Of a stretch of 10,611 nt of DNA, positions 1 to 5,116 are shown one piece after another. A program made the translations under genes and the position numbers. Within the stretch, counting starts at the first letter, position 1; each line of letters begins with the position of its first letter. Source of the DNA: Euryarchaeota archaeon UBA202 (GTDB lineage: Archaea > Thermoplasmatota > E2 > UBA202). The notes under the pieces are model-generated. The model was given only the letters and a program-made list of their open reading frames with translations. It did no database searches and had not been told where the DNA came from. Where the stretch lies: contig DAQA01000035.1 of assembly GCA_002502685.1 (NCBI GenBank), positions 10,726 to 21,336 on the forward strand. Direction: 5' to 3'.

Positions 1-1
1 G

Positions 2-253
2 AAGAACATTACACAATTGGTATCAGTTATACAAGCATCATTACCATCACCTACACGGATACACATTACTCTGCCAGGATATTCTCCGCACCAGGCCTTT
101 ATTTCCTGGTTACATGACAAGGCATGGATTGAAACTGTTCACTATAAAAATGATGTAAACCTAACAATCGGATGCCACCCTGTCATAGCATCCGAGGTTA
201 TTTCAAAATCCATCTTTTTAGGAGGCAAAGCCCAAATTCTCCAAGGTAAATAA
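2..253 (+). CDS. C-terminal end of a probable HflX-family GTPase (5' truncated by window edge)
   Basis: The reading frame is open from the left edge to a TAA at 251-253, so only the last 83 or so residues of a longer protein are visible. A TTG at 17-19 could be read as a start, but there is no ribosome binding site and the frame continues upstream, so I treat this as a partial gene. The visible part has the layout I associate with the small C-terminal domain after the G domain of HflX: a strand (ITLPGYS), a helix ending in SWLHDKAWIETVHY, a second strand (VNLTIGCHP) and a final helix. No nucleotide-binding motif falls inside the window, so the assignment rests on this tail alone. HflX GTPases bind the ribosome. 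The DUF357 gene starts 13 nt downstream, suggesting co-transcription. Another protein with an alpha/beta tail is possible. Confidence 0.45.
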   Translation, partial: KNITQLVSVIQASLPSPTRIHITLPGYSPHQAFISWLHDKAWIETVHYKNDVNLTIGCHPVIASEVISKSIFLGGKAQILQGK

Positions 254-266
254 AGAAGGGAAACAT

Positions 267-482
267 ATGAATGAAAATGAGCGTATTAAAAAAGATATTT
301 TATTATTTCAACAAAATATAAAAAAACTTACAGAAAAAAATAAACAACTCAAGCCTGTAGAGCTTGCACTGCAGTACTATCAAGATGCTCAATTTTATCT
401 AGAAAAAAAGGATTACTTTACTGCATTTGGCTGTATCAATTATGCCCATGGGCTCCTTGATGCTGTAGCTTTCCTTGCATAA
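267..482 (+). CDS. DUF357 family protein
   Basis: This 71-residue, highly charged, probably all-helical protein matches the archaeal DUF357 family. The first half (residues 1-30) is lysine/glutamate rich and could form a coiled coil. The second half carries the family signature: a YYQDAQFYLEKKDYFTAF segment followed by INYAHGLLDA. DUF357 proteins are small, archaeal and of unknown function; the paired-helix pattern recalls HEPN/TPR-like helical hairpins, but that is only an impression. The ATG at 267 is preceded by a weak purine-rich site (GAAGGG, about 5 nt upstream), which supports this start. It lies 13 nt after the HflX-like gene and 31 nt before the preferred hypB start, so the three are probably one operon. 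Confidence 0.8.
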   Translation: MNENERIKKDILLFQQNIKKLTEKNKQLKPVELALQYYQDAQFYLEKKDYFTAFGCINYAHGLLDAVAFLA

Positions 483-513
483 AATCTTTAACAGTTTTTT
501 CTCTTCAGTTATT

Positions 514-1167
514 ATGCATAAAGTCGATGTATCTCTAAACCAAGATATATTTGCTGAAAATCAAACTATAGCGCAAGGCATACAGGACCTTTTGCATTCG
601 CATAATATCCGCTCTTTTGACTTCATGGGAGCCATTGGATCAGGAAAAACCCTCATTATTGAACACCTAATTGACATCCTTCCTAATATCTTGCCTGATA
701 CAAAAGTTGGAGTTATAGTTGGCGATGTCATGGGTGATGATGACTATCAGCGTATTTGTAAACATGAAGTCCCTGTGGTTAATATCAATACGGGAAAAGA
801 ATGCCATCTGGATGCCCATCTTATTGAGCATGCTCTCTATAAACTTAATCTCAGTGAGATTGATTTTTTATTCATAGAAAATATTGGCAATCTCGTTTGC
901 CCGGCAGATTTTCCTTTGGGAACAGACAAAAGAGTAGTCACTATCTCAGTAACAGAAGGAGATGACATGGTTCGAAAACACCCCCTTATTTTCCAGCTGG
1001 CGGATGCTATTATCATTAATAAAATAGACTTAGTTGACGTAATTGATGTCGACATCAACAAAATTATGAAAGATATCCGTCATCTTGGTGAAAAAACTGT
1101 TTTTTTAACAAATGCACGGGGGGAAAAAGGAATTCAATCCTTATTAAATTGGCTTGTTACCCCCTAA
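514..1167 (+). CDS. hypB: Hydrogenase/urease nickel incorporation GTPase HypB
   Basis: HypB is a cytoplasmic SIMIBI-class GTPase that, with HypA, inserts nickel into the large subunit of [NiFe]-hydrogenases. From the preferred start (217 residues) the P-loop GAIGSGKT is at 39-46. The metal-site Cys-His is at 97-98 (GKECHLDA), the family block IENIGNLVCPA with the third metal ligand Cys129 is at 121-131, SVTEGDD is at 145-151, and the G4 motif NKID is at 169-172. All key residues are present. There is no His-rich N-terminal nickel store, as is usual in archaea. An in-frame ATG at 475 would add 13 hydrophobic residues and overlap DUF357. I prefer 514 because archaeal HypB proteins begin close to the HKVDVSLNQDI segment; neither start has a clear ribosome site. 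HypA and hydrogenase genes are not in the window. Confidence 0.93.
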   Translation: MHKVDVSLNQDIFAENQTIAQGIQDLLHSHNIRSFDFMGAIGSGKTLIIEHLIDILPNILPDTKVGVIVGDVMGDDDYQRICKHEVPVVNINTGKECHLDAHLIEHALYKLNLSEIDFLFIENIGNLVCPADFPLGTDKRVVTISVTEGDDMVRKHPLIFQLADAIIINKIDLVDVIDVDINKIMKDIRHLGEKTVFLTNARGEKGIQSLLNWLVTP

Positions 1168-1209
1168 ATATTTAGAGTGTGCTCAAACTGGAGAATTACA
1201 TCCTACCTC

Positions 1210-1215
1210 TTTTTT
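1210..1215 (+). terminator. T-run, possible terminator of the hflX-like/DUF357/hypB unit
   Basis: Six consecutive T residues lie 43 nt after the hypB stop, inside a pyrimidine-rich stretch (1201-1215). Archaeal transcription commonly stops at T-runs without needing a hairpin, and the next gene converges from the other strand, so a stop in this gap is expected. There is no experimental or comparative support here. Confidence 0.35.
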
Positions 1216-1224
1216 GTGTCGGGA

Positions 1225-1322
1225 GGGGGCATTTGTCAAAAAGGACGGTGTGCCCCACAAAGTCGTACTCAAAAATCCGTAAGGAGAGAATCAGATGGGT
1301 GTTCCATCGCCGCTTTCTCTCT
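1225..1322 (+). other. Possible structured RNA element in the convergent hypB/polB gap
   Basis: The 207-bp gap between the convergent hypB and polB genes has no convincing gene. It holds two pairing patterns: a 6-bp stem (GGGGCA 1226-1231 with TGCCCC 1251-1256), and a nested pair in which an outer 8-bp helix (GGAGAGAA 1283-1290 with TTCTCTCT 1315-1322, one G-U) encloses an inner GATGG/CCATC hairpin (1294-1298 with 1304-1308). G-runs follow at 1325-1329 and 1357-1370. It could be a 3' UTR structure or a small RNA, or chance. The strand is undetermined; plus is given for convenience. Confidence 0.25.
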
Positions 1323-1374
1323 AGAGGGGCAAAGATCCTTCTCCAGTGGAAATAAGGGGGTGGGGGTGTTGCTT

Positions 1375-2916
1375 TCATGTGAAGGGTGTTTGAAAGTCTA
1401 ACGCTGTGACATAACCGGTCCGTAAATTGACAATGGGGAGTTTGGCAGGTTGCGGTTCAATGTTTCTCATTCTCTGGTAATCTGTCTGCGATTGCCAAGT
1501 GGATGCATTAATGAGCGTGACTCCACGGTATTTTCCAATCTCCATGACATGGACATGCCCCGTGACAAAAATATCTGGCGTCCTCTGTATCAAAAGGTAA
1601 TCCTCCTTCTCCGGGGCGATATGGGTATTGCCGCCATAGATGGGTGCAAGATGTCTCCTTTGCAACATCCCCTTCATAATCTCCACAGGCTTGTTTTGTC
1701 GTAGGGAGGGAATGTAGGTCACAAAATCAATCAGGGACTGGCCATGGTATGATAAAATTTCTACGTTACTTAGTTTAAAGTAACAGGGGTTGCCAATAAA
1801 ATGAGTATTATCGGGAAATAGTTTTTGTATGTCCCAGTCCAGCGCAGGCTGGGGGAGGGATTGCCGGACAGCATCATGATTCCCCGGTTGTACAATCAAC
1901 TCAATATGGTCGGGTAAGAGCTGGAAGTGTTCTGAAAGAGCCGCATATTGGTCAAACAGGTCCGGTATTTCTAAATCTTCCTCTTGGTGGGGATAAATTC
2001 CAATCCCTTCAATTGCATCACCGGGAACAACCAGATATTTAATCGAGCGGGCTAAGGCTCTTTGTTTCTCATTTCCCGTTTTCCCATTCATCCACTCTAT
2101 AAAACGGTTCCATTCCCTATTTAAAAATGTCTTGCTCCCCATATGGATGTCAGATAAAAAGGCGACACTAATGTCACTCTGGGCATGATTTTTTTTATGC
2201 CCTAGGGAAATATCTGGACGAATAATGCTCTCCGCCATGATGAGGTCGCTATTCCTGCTTGTTTTCCCCGTGATGCCAATGACTTCATCTTTTACCACGG
2301 TAGCAGCAGTATTGTTCATCGCGTCCTTTGATAGCAGTACTGTGACTACATCATGTTCATCCTCCATTTCAATGAGTATATGGCCAGTTGCTGTTTCTCT
2401 AACCTCATTAACTATCCCGATCAGGCTTATCTCCCGGCCATCTTTTTTTATTCTGTTCAACGGGATAGCGTTTCTTACCCCTTGTCTTCGCCGCAGTAAT
2501 TGAGACAGATTCTTATATCGATGAAGGAATAGTTCAGCAAAATTTTCAATTTTTCCTTCGCATAGGCTCTGTCCAGTAATATCCCGTATTATCTCAATCT
2601 CTTTGTCATATTCCTTGGATATGGGTTGTTCCCGTCTAGGGTGGTACGTTTCCTGCGCCAACGGGTTTTTATTGGTGATGGGTTCGTGTTGTATGCTGGG
2701 AGGATTCTTATTTTTTGCCAGGACTTTTGTCTCTTCAGTATCCTGTCTGGTTTTTTCCACGATATCCATGGAGATAATCAGTGTATCTCCCGGAAGTTTC
2801 TTCATTATTTGTTGCGCACTTTTCAAAGGGTTTTTTGTCTCCATTAGGTACTCGATTACTGATGGTTGAGTGAGCATTCCTTGATCCTGAAAAAATGAAA
2901 TGATTTTTTTTTCCAT
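1375..2916 (-). CDS. polB: DNA polymerase D (pol II) small subunit DP1, 3'-5' exonuclease
   Basis: DP1 is the proofreading subunit of the archaeal replicative polymerase PolD, partner of the catalytic subunit DP2. The 513-residue protein has a helical N-terminal domain (about 1-60), a low-complexity charged linker (about 60-105), an OB-fold region (about 145-235) and a calcineurin-like phosphoesterase domain (about 249-480). The metal-binding motifs are complete: DIH at 256-258, GD at 299-300, GNHD at 345-348, YHG at 390-392 and GHVH at 453-456, so nuclease activity is likely retained. There is no intein and the length is within the family range, towards the short side. The ATG at 2916 begins a plausible N-terminal helix and follows a weak AGGCGAC element. 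The start lies only 18 nt after the 3' end of the SRP RNA on the same strand. The DP2 gene is not in the window. Confidence 0.95.
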   Translation of the reverse strand: MEKKIISFFQDQGMLTQPSVIEYLMETKNPLKSAQQIMKKLPGDTLIISMDIVEKTRQDTEETKVLAKNKNPPSIQHEPITNKNPLAQETYHPRREQPISKEYDKEIEIIRDITGQSLCEGKIENFAELFLHRYKNLSQLLRRRQGVRNAIPLNRIKKDGREISLIGIVNEVRETATGHILIEMEDEHDVVTVLLSKDAMNNTAATVVKDEVIGITGKTSRNSDLIMAESIIRPDISLGHKKNHAQSDISVAFLSDIHMGSKTFLNREWNRFIEWMNGKTGNEKQRALARSIKYLVVPGDAIEGIGIYPHQEEDLEIPDLFDQYAALSEHFQLLPDHIELIVQPGNHDAVRQSLPQPALDWDIQKLFPDNTHFIGNPCYFKLSNVEILSYHGQSLIDFVTYIPSLRQNKPVEIMKGMLQRRHLAPIYGGNTHIAPEKEDYLLIQRTPDIFVTGHVHVMEIGKYRGVTLINASTWQSQTDYQRMRNIEPQPAKLPIVNLRTGYVTALDFQTPFT

Positions 2917-2934
2917 GTCGCCTGTTTTTTAGCC

Positions 2935-3246
2935 GATGTGGACGCAACCTAAGTGGACGCCTAACTGGGTAATGATAACCCACCATTTTTCTCAGCTTCG
3001 CTACCCCATGAGCATTAGCAGTCCCTGGTTAGGCTGCTCCCTTCCGGGCCTGACCCAGTATCCAGGATAAAGATGGATTGATGGCCCTCCGGTCATCAAA
3101 GGTCATAACCTCTAATCCCATGGGACGAGGCTTCATGGTCCAATGATGGATCATTACCCAGCATCAGCGCCGCCTTAGATCATCGGTTCCAGCAGAGACG
3201 ATTTCTGGTGACAGGAGACGTCTAACCTCCCAACCTAGTCCACATC
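2935..3246 (-). ncRNA. ffs: Archaeal 7S signal recognition particle RNA
   Basis: This is the RNA scaffold of SRP, which targets membrane and secreted proteins co-translationally. On the minus strand 3056-3032 carries the nearly invariant SRP54-binding helix 8 sequence (the core CCGGAAGGGAGCAGCC). Helix 6 is a perfect-looking hairpin at 3098-3079 closed by a GGAG tetraloop, the GNAR type bound by SRP19. Helix 5 is shown by a 12-bp perfect pairing of 3161-3150 with 2976-2965, and lower down by CTAAG/CTTAG (3178-3174 with 2953-2949). The ends pair through a 9-bp helix 1 (GATGTGGAC at 3246-3238 with GTCCACATC at 2943-2935), which sets both boundaries. A UGUNR-type element (TGTCA) lies in the Alu part near the 5' end. 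The resulting 312 nt is normal for archaeal 7S RNA. The exact 5' end could be a few bases further upstream. Confidence 0.96.
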
Positions 3247-3272
3247 TTTAGCCAAGCAGTCTAATACGATTT

Positions 3273-3285
3273 ATCTATAATAAAC
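3273..3285 (-). promoter_or_regulatory. Probable TATA box of the SRP RNA gene
   Basis: On the minus strand this reads GTTTATTATAGAT, an archaeal TATA-like element centred about 32 bp upstream of the inferred RNA 5' end at 3246. It lies immediately after the stop codon of the small membrane protein gene. The spacing fits a start at or slightly upstream of 3246. Call based on position and composition only. Confidence 0.45.
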
Positions 3286-3549
3286 TTACCAAGGTATCTT
3301 TGTTAGGTCAAATTGTACCTTAAAAAAACGGTAGAAAATCCAGGCGATTGAGACGGCAACAAATGCTACATCCCGGATCATGTACCACAAATGCAAATCT
3401 TGCAGTGCGCTGCTTCCTCTCCCTGAATAGGTGCCCGCTAAATAAGCATCTTGGACTAGGAACACCAAGGCGATCACAAAAATTGCAATAATGGCAAGGT
3501 CAAGATAAAATAACCATCTCCGCCATATTTTAGAGCTAATGGGTCTCAT
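3286..3549 (-). CDS. Small two-helix membrane protein, unknown family
   Basis: I do not recognise this 87-residue protein. It has a basic N-terminus (SSKIWRRW), a first hydrophobic helix at about residues 12-33, a polar loop with YLAGTYSGRGSS, and a second helix at about 57-77 ending in RFFKVQF. The positive-inside rule suggests both ends face the cytoplasm, with the loop outside. The start is the ATG at 3549-3547: a longer in-frame version would begin inside the tRNA-Cys gene, and the minus strand has a good Shine-Dalgarno site (GGAAGTGAT) about 5 nt before this ATG. The gene begins 14 nt after tRNA-Cys and ends 39 nt before the SRP RNA, so it may be transcribed with the tRNA. Good start signal, proper membrane pattern and lack of overlap make it a likely real gene; function unknown. 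Confidence 0.7.
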   Translation of the reverse strand: MRPISSKIWRRWLFYLDLAIIAIFVIALVFLVQDAYLAGTYSGRGSSALQDLHLWYMIRDVAFVAVSIAWIFYRFFKVQFDLTKIPW

Positions 3550-3563
3550 CTTATCACTTCCAG

Positions 3564-3634
3564 AGGGCGGAGTGGGAATTGAACCCACGTATGTGGATCT
3601 GCAGTCCACCACCTTGCCTCTAGGTTACCCGCCC
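3564..3634 (-). tRNA. tRNA-Cys (anticodon GCA)
   Basis: The minus strand folds into a full cloverleaf. The acceptor is GGGCGGG (3634-3628) paired with TCCGCCC (3571-3565), with one G-U at the inner end. The anticodon arm is TGGA-CTGCAGA-TCCA with anticodon GCA. The T arm is GTGGG-TTCAATT-CCCAC. The discriminator base at 3564 is U, the identity base for tRNA-Cys. There is no intron and no encoded CCA, as is usual for many archaea. Total length is 71 nt. Confidence 0.96.
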
Positions 3635-3656
3635 TATAGTTTACTATCCTAACACC

Positions 3657-3669
3657 ATTTTTATTTTTT
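3657..3669 (-). promoter_or_regulatory. Probable TATA box of tRNA-Cys
   Basis: On the minus strand this reads AAAAAATAAAAAT, an A/T-only element centred about 29 bp upstream of the mature tRNA 5' end. This is the position expected for an archaeal promoter with a very short 5' leader. It lies between the rps2 stop (3761) and the tRNA. Confidence 0.45.
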
Positions 3670-3760
3670 ACTATTCACGTACAGGCATTACTGCAGATAA
3701 GGTACTTTTTTCGGGTTAACCCTCTCGCTACACCCATTTATCGATACTCTATTTATGTCT

Positions 3761-4363
3761 CTAGAGCTCTGTTTCAAAATCCTCCACGGCCAGCTTGAAT
3801 TCTTCATCTGATTTAATTTTACCCCGTGCCTTGAGTACCTCTCGGGCAAGAAGCCAATATACCAACGCTAAAGATTTCCTTCCCTTATTATTCACGGGTA
3901 TAACCCAATCAATAAACTTTGTTTCATTGTTGGAATCACAAAGTGACATAACCGGGATTCCGATGCTTACCGATTCCTTTAATGCCTGCCCGTCACCAAT
4001 GGGATCAGTAATCACAGTGATTTCTGGCTCCCGGAAATGATCCAGCTTGGGATTGGTCAATGTTCCCGGCATAAAATGCCCGGGGATGGCCTGGGCGCCT
4101 ATGGCCTGGGCGAATTGTTGAATCGGTCGATGCCCATACTGTCGTGCGGATACCACCAATATCTGGGCAGGATCATATTTTGCCAGTAGCTGGGCCGCCG
4201 TCCTAATCCTTTCATCACTTTTTTCAATGGAGAGTATATATAGACCATCATTTCTGACCTTATCAATAAATGATTTCATATTAGCGCTTTTCTGTTGCGT
4301 ACCAATCTCCACACCGCAAGAGATATATAGTTCCTCTGAGACCAATAAATTTTCCTCTGCCAT
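3761..4363 (-). CDS. rps2: Small ribosomal subunit protein uS2
   Basis: This 200-residue protein is archaeal uS2 of the small ribosomal subunit. Family blocks appear in order: CGVEIGTQQKSANMKSFI (residues 16-33), VRNDGLYIL, the SDERIRTAAQLLAKYDP segment, ILVVSARQYGHRP, PGHFMPGTLTNP, ITVITDPIGDGQALKES, GIPVMSLCDSNN, and the C-terminal VNNKGRKSLALVYWLLARE. It is full length, with a short acidic C-terminal tail. The ATG at 4363 is 13 nt after the rpoK stop. No Shine-Dalgarno site is visible, so translation may be coupled to rpoK. In many euryarchaea an enolase gene lies between rpoK and rps2; here the two are adjacent. Confidence 0.97.
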   Translation of the reverse strand: MAEENLLVSEELYISCGVEIGTQQKSANMKSFIDKVRNDGLYILSIEKSDERIRTAAQLLAKYDPAQILVVSARQYGHRPIQQFAQAIGAQAIPGHFMPGTLTNPKLDHFREPEITVITDPIGDGQALKESVSIGIPVMSLCDSNNETKFIDWVIPVNNKGRKSLALVYWLLAREVLKARGKIKSDEEFKLAVEDFETEL

Positions 4364-4376
4364 ATTCGTACCAACT

Positions 4377-4574
4377 CTATACCACAGGTTTTTTTATAAA
4401 TTTACGTTTCCTTTTTACCGTCAGGGGGATTACATCCTTCTCGAATTCCTTCATGGCAATTTCCACGGGATCAATCATATCCTTAGGAACAGAGATCAAA
4501 ATAGGTGCTCCCATTGCTATCTGAAGCGCTCTTGCCCCAATTATTCTTGCTTTTTCGAAACGTGTATACTGCAC
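4377..4574 (-). CDS. rpoK: DNA-directed RNA polymerase subunit Rpo6 (RpoK)
   Basis: This 65-residue protein is subunit K of archaeal RNA polymerase, the counterpart of eukaryotic Rpb6 and bacterial omega, which helps assemble the large subunits. The diagnostic segment YTRFEKARIIGARALQIAMG fills residues 3-22, followed by the conserved APILISV and a basic C-terminus (TVKRKRKFIKKP). The start is a GTG at 4574-4572, supported by a strong purine run (GGGGGGA) about 7 nt upstream and by the TRFE motif falling right at the N-terminus. It precedes rps2 by 13 nt and is probably the first gene of that two-gene unit. Confidence 0.95.
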   Translation of the reverse strand: MQYTRFEKARIIGARALQIAMGAPILISVPKDMIDPVEIAMKEFEKDVIPLTVKRKRKFIKKPVV

Positions 4575-4614
4575 GTGCCATTCCCCCCAAGTCGGTGGTT
4601 AGGTATACCAAAAA

Positions 4615-4624
4615 CCTATAAAAG
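4615..4624 (-). promoter_or_regulatory. Possible TATA box of rpoK-rps2
   Basis: On the minus strand the sequence CCTTTTATAG lies about 45 bp upstream of the rpoK GTG, giving an expected transcription start near 4594-4590 and a leader of roughly 15-20 nt that would contain the GGGGGGA ribosome site. The rest of the 4575-4747 gap shows no other recognised feature; read-through from nac is also possible. Confidence 0.4.
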
Positions 4625-4747
4625 GTTTACCACGCCTCCGTTTCAGTTTCAATCATCATAATCTATGTTGACTCTCATTCCTGTTTTTCTTGTTCTAAAC
4701 GTCCTCATAGCTATCTCTTTACAGATTATTACTCCTGTTATTTTTTT

Positions 4748-5077
4748 TTATTCACTCAGATTGATAATAGCCTGGGCGATATCACCTTTCGCGTCCGTTA
4801 ATGCTTTCGATGCCTCCCTCTCATTTTTTCCTGATTTTTCCGCCACCAATTTTACATCCTCCGGGTTTAGCCTATCCTTTATAACCGGGGAACCACTTAT
4901 TTGATATGTCTCTTGGCCCTGTGCTCCCATTATGGTCACCTCGGCATCAGTAAATACATATTCTTTATCCCGAGTTTTAATGACAATTTCCTCTACATCC
5001 TCCACTTCCTTGATCGAAATCCCCATTCTGTTCATCATTTTCTTTAATTGCTGAGGGTTCACTTTCCCAGGTATCAT
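4748..5077 (-). CDS. nac: Nascent polypeptide-associated complex protein (archaeal NAC)
   Basis: Archaeal NAC is a homodimer that binds the ribosome near the exit tunnel and contacts emerging chains. The 109-residue protein starts MIPGKVNPQQLKKMMNRMGI, a basic ribosome-binding N-terminus typical of the archaeal family. Next comes the NAC barrel (about residues 25-68: VEEIVIKTRDKEYVF, then VTIMGAQGQETYQISG) and a C-terminal UBA domain (about 70-109: NPEDVKLVAEKSGKNEREAS, ending GDIAQAIINLSE). It is full length and uses an ATG. It is transcribed away from nnr, sharing a 39-bp gap. No ribosome site is seen, which fits a leaderless message. Confidence 0.95.
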   Translation of the reverse strand: MIPGKVNPQQLKKMMNRMGISIKEVEDVEEIVIKTRDKEYVFTDAEVTIMGAQGQETYQISGSPVIKDRLNPEDVKLVAEKSGKNEREASKALTDAKGDIAQAIINLSE

Positions 5078-5116
5078 ACAAAAATATATAGTAATATGAT
5101 TGTTTAACCTTTTGGT
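5078..5116. promoter_or_regulatory. Divergent nac / nnr promoter region
   Basis: The 39 bp between the divergent nac and nnr starts are very A/T rich. On the plus strand AAAAATATATA (5080-5090) is centred about 31 bp before the nnr ATG, placing transcription start within a few bases of the codon, so nnr may be leaderless. For nac the minus strand offers a weaker TTAAACA about 27 bp before its ATG. The short shared gap means the two polymerase binding sites must overlap. Confidence 0.45.

Noticed and set aside
1177..1401. A plus-strand open frame of 74 codons in the hypB/polB gap.
   Set aside because: No ribosome site, low-complexity Gly/Ser/Arg composition, no family resemblance, and it overlaps the 3' end of polB on the other strand.
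2735..2986. A minus-strand open frame spanning the SRP RNA 3' end and the polB start in another frame.
   Set aside because: It is a shadow frame covering part of a clear structured RNA and the start of polB, with no family resemblance.
3550..3612. A longer version of the small membrane protein starting at 3612.
   Set aside because: The extra 21 residues would be encoded by the tRNA-Cys gene itself, and the internal ATG at 3549 has a good ribosome site.
3713..3722. A perfect 10-bp palindrome (GGGTTAACCC) next to a T-run, downstream of rps2.
   Set aside because: The T-run is on the plus strand, while the nearby genes are on the minus strand, so it does not fit a terminator for rps2. A lone 10-bp palindrome is not strong evidence of an operator.
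4640..4665. ATGATGA and CTGA boxes on the minus strand, suggestive of a C/D guide RNA.
   Set aside because: The two boxes are only about 6 nt apart, too close for a guide segment, and no second C'/D' pair or terminal stem is visible.
4649..4747. An in-frame continuation after the nac stop codon, ending TGA at 4651-4649, with a short basic stretch (MRTFRTRKTGMRV) that looks protein-like.
   Set aside because: It would need stop-codon read-through, or a start with no properly spaced ribosome site (the AGGAG there is followed by no start codon at useful distance). The ATG version is only 19 residues. Kept as untranslated sequence.
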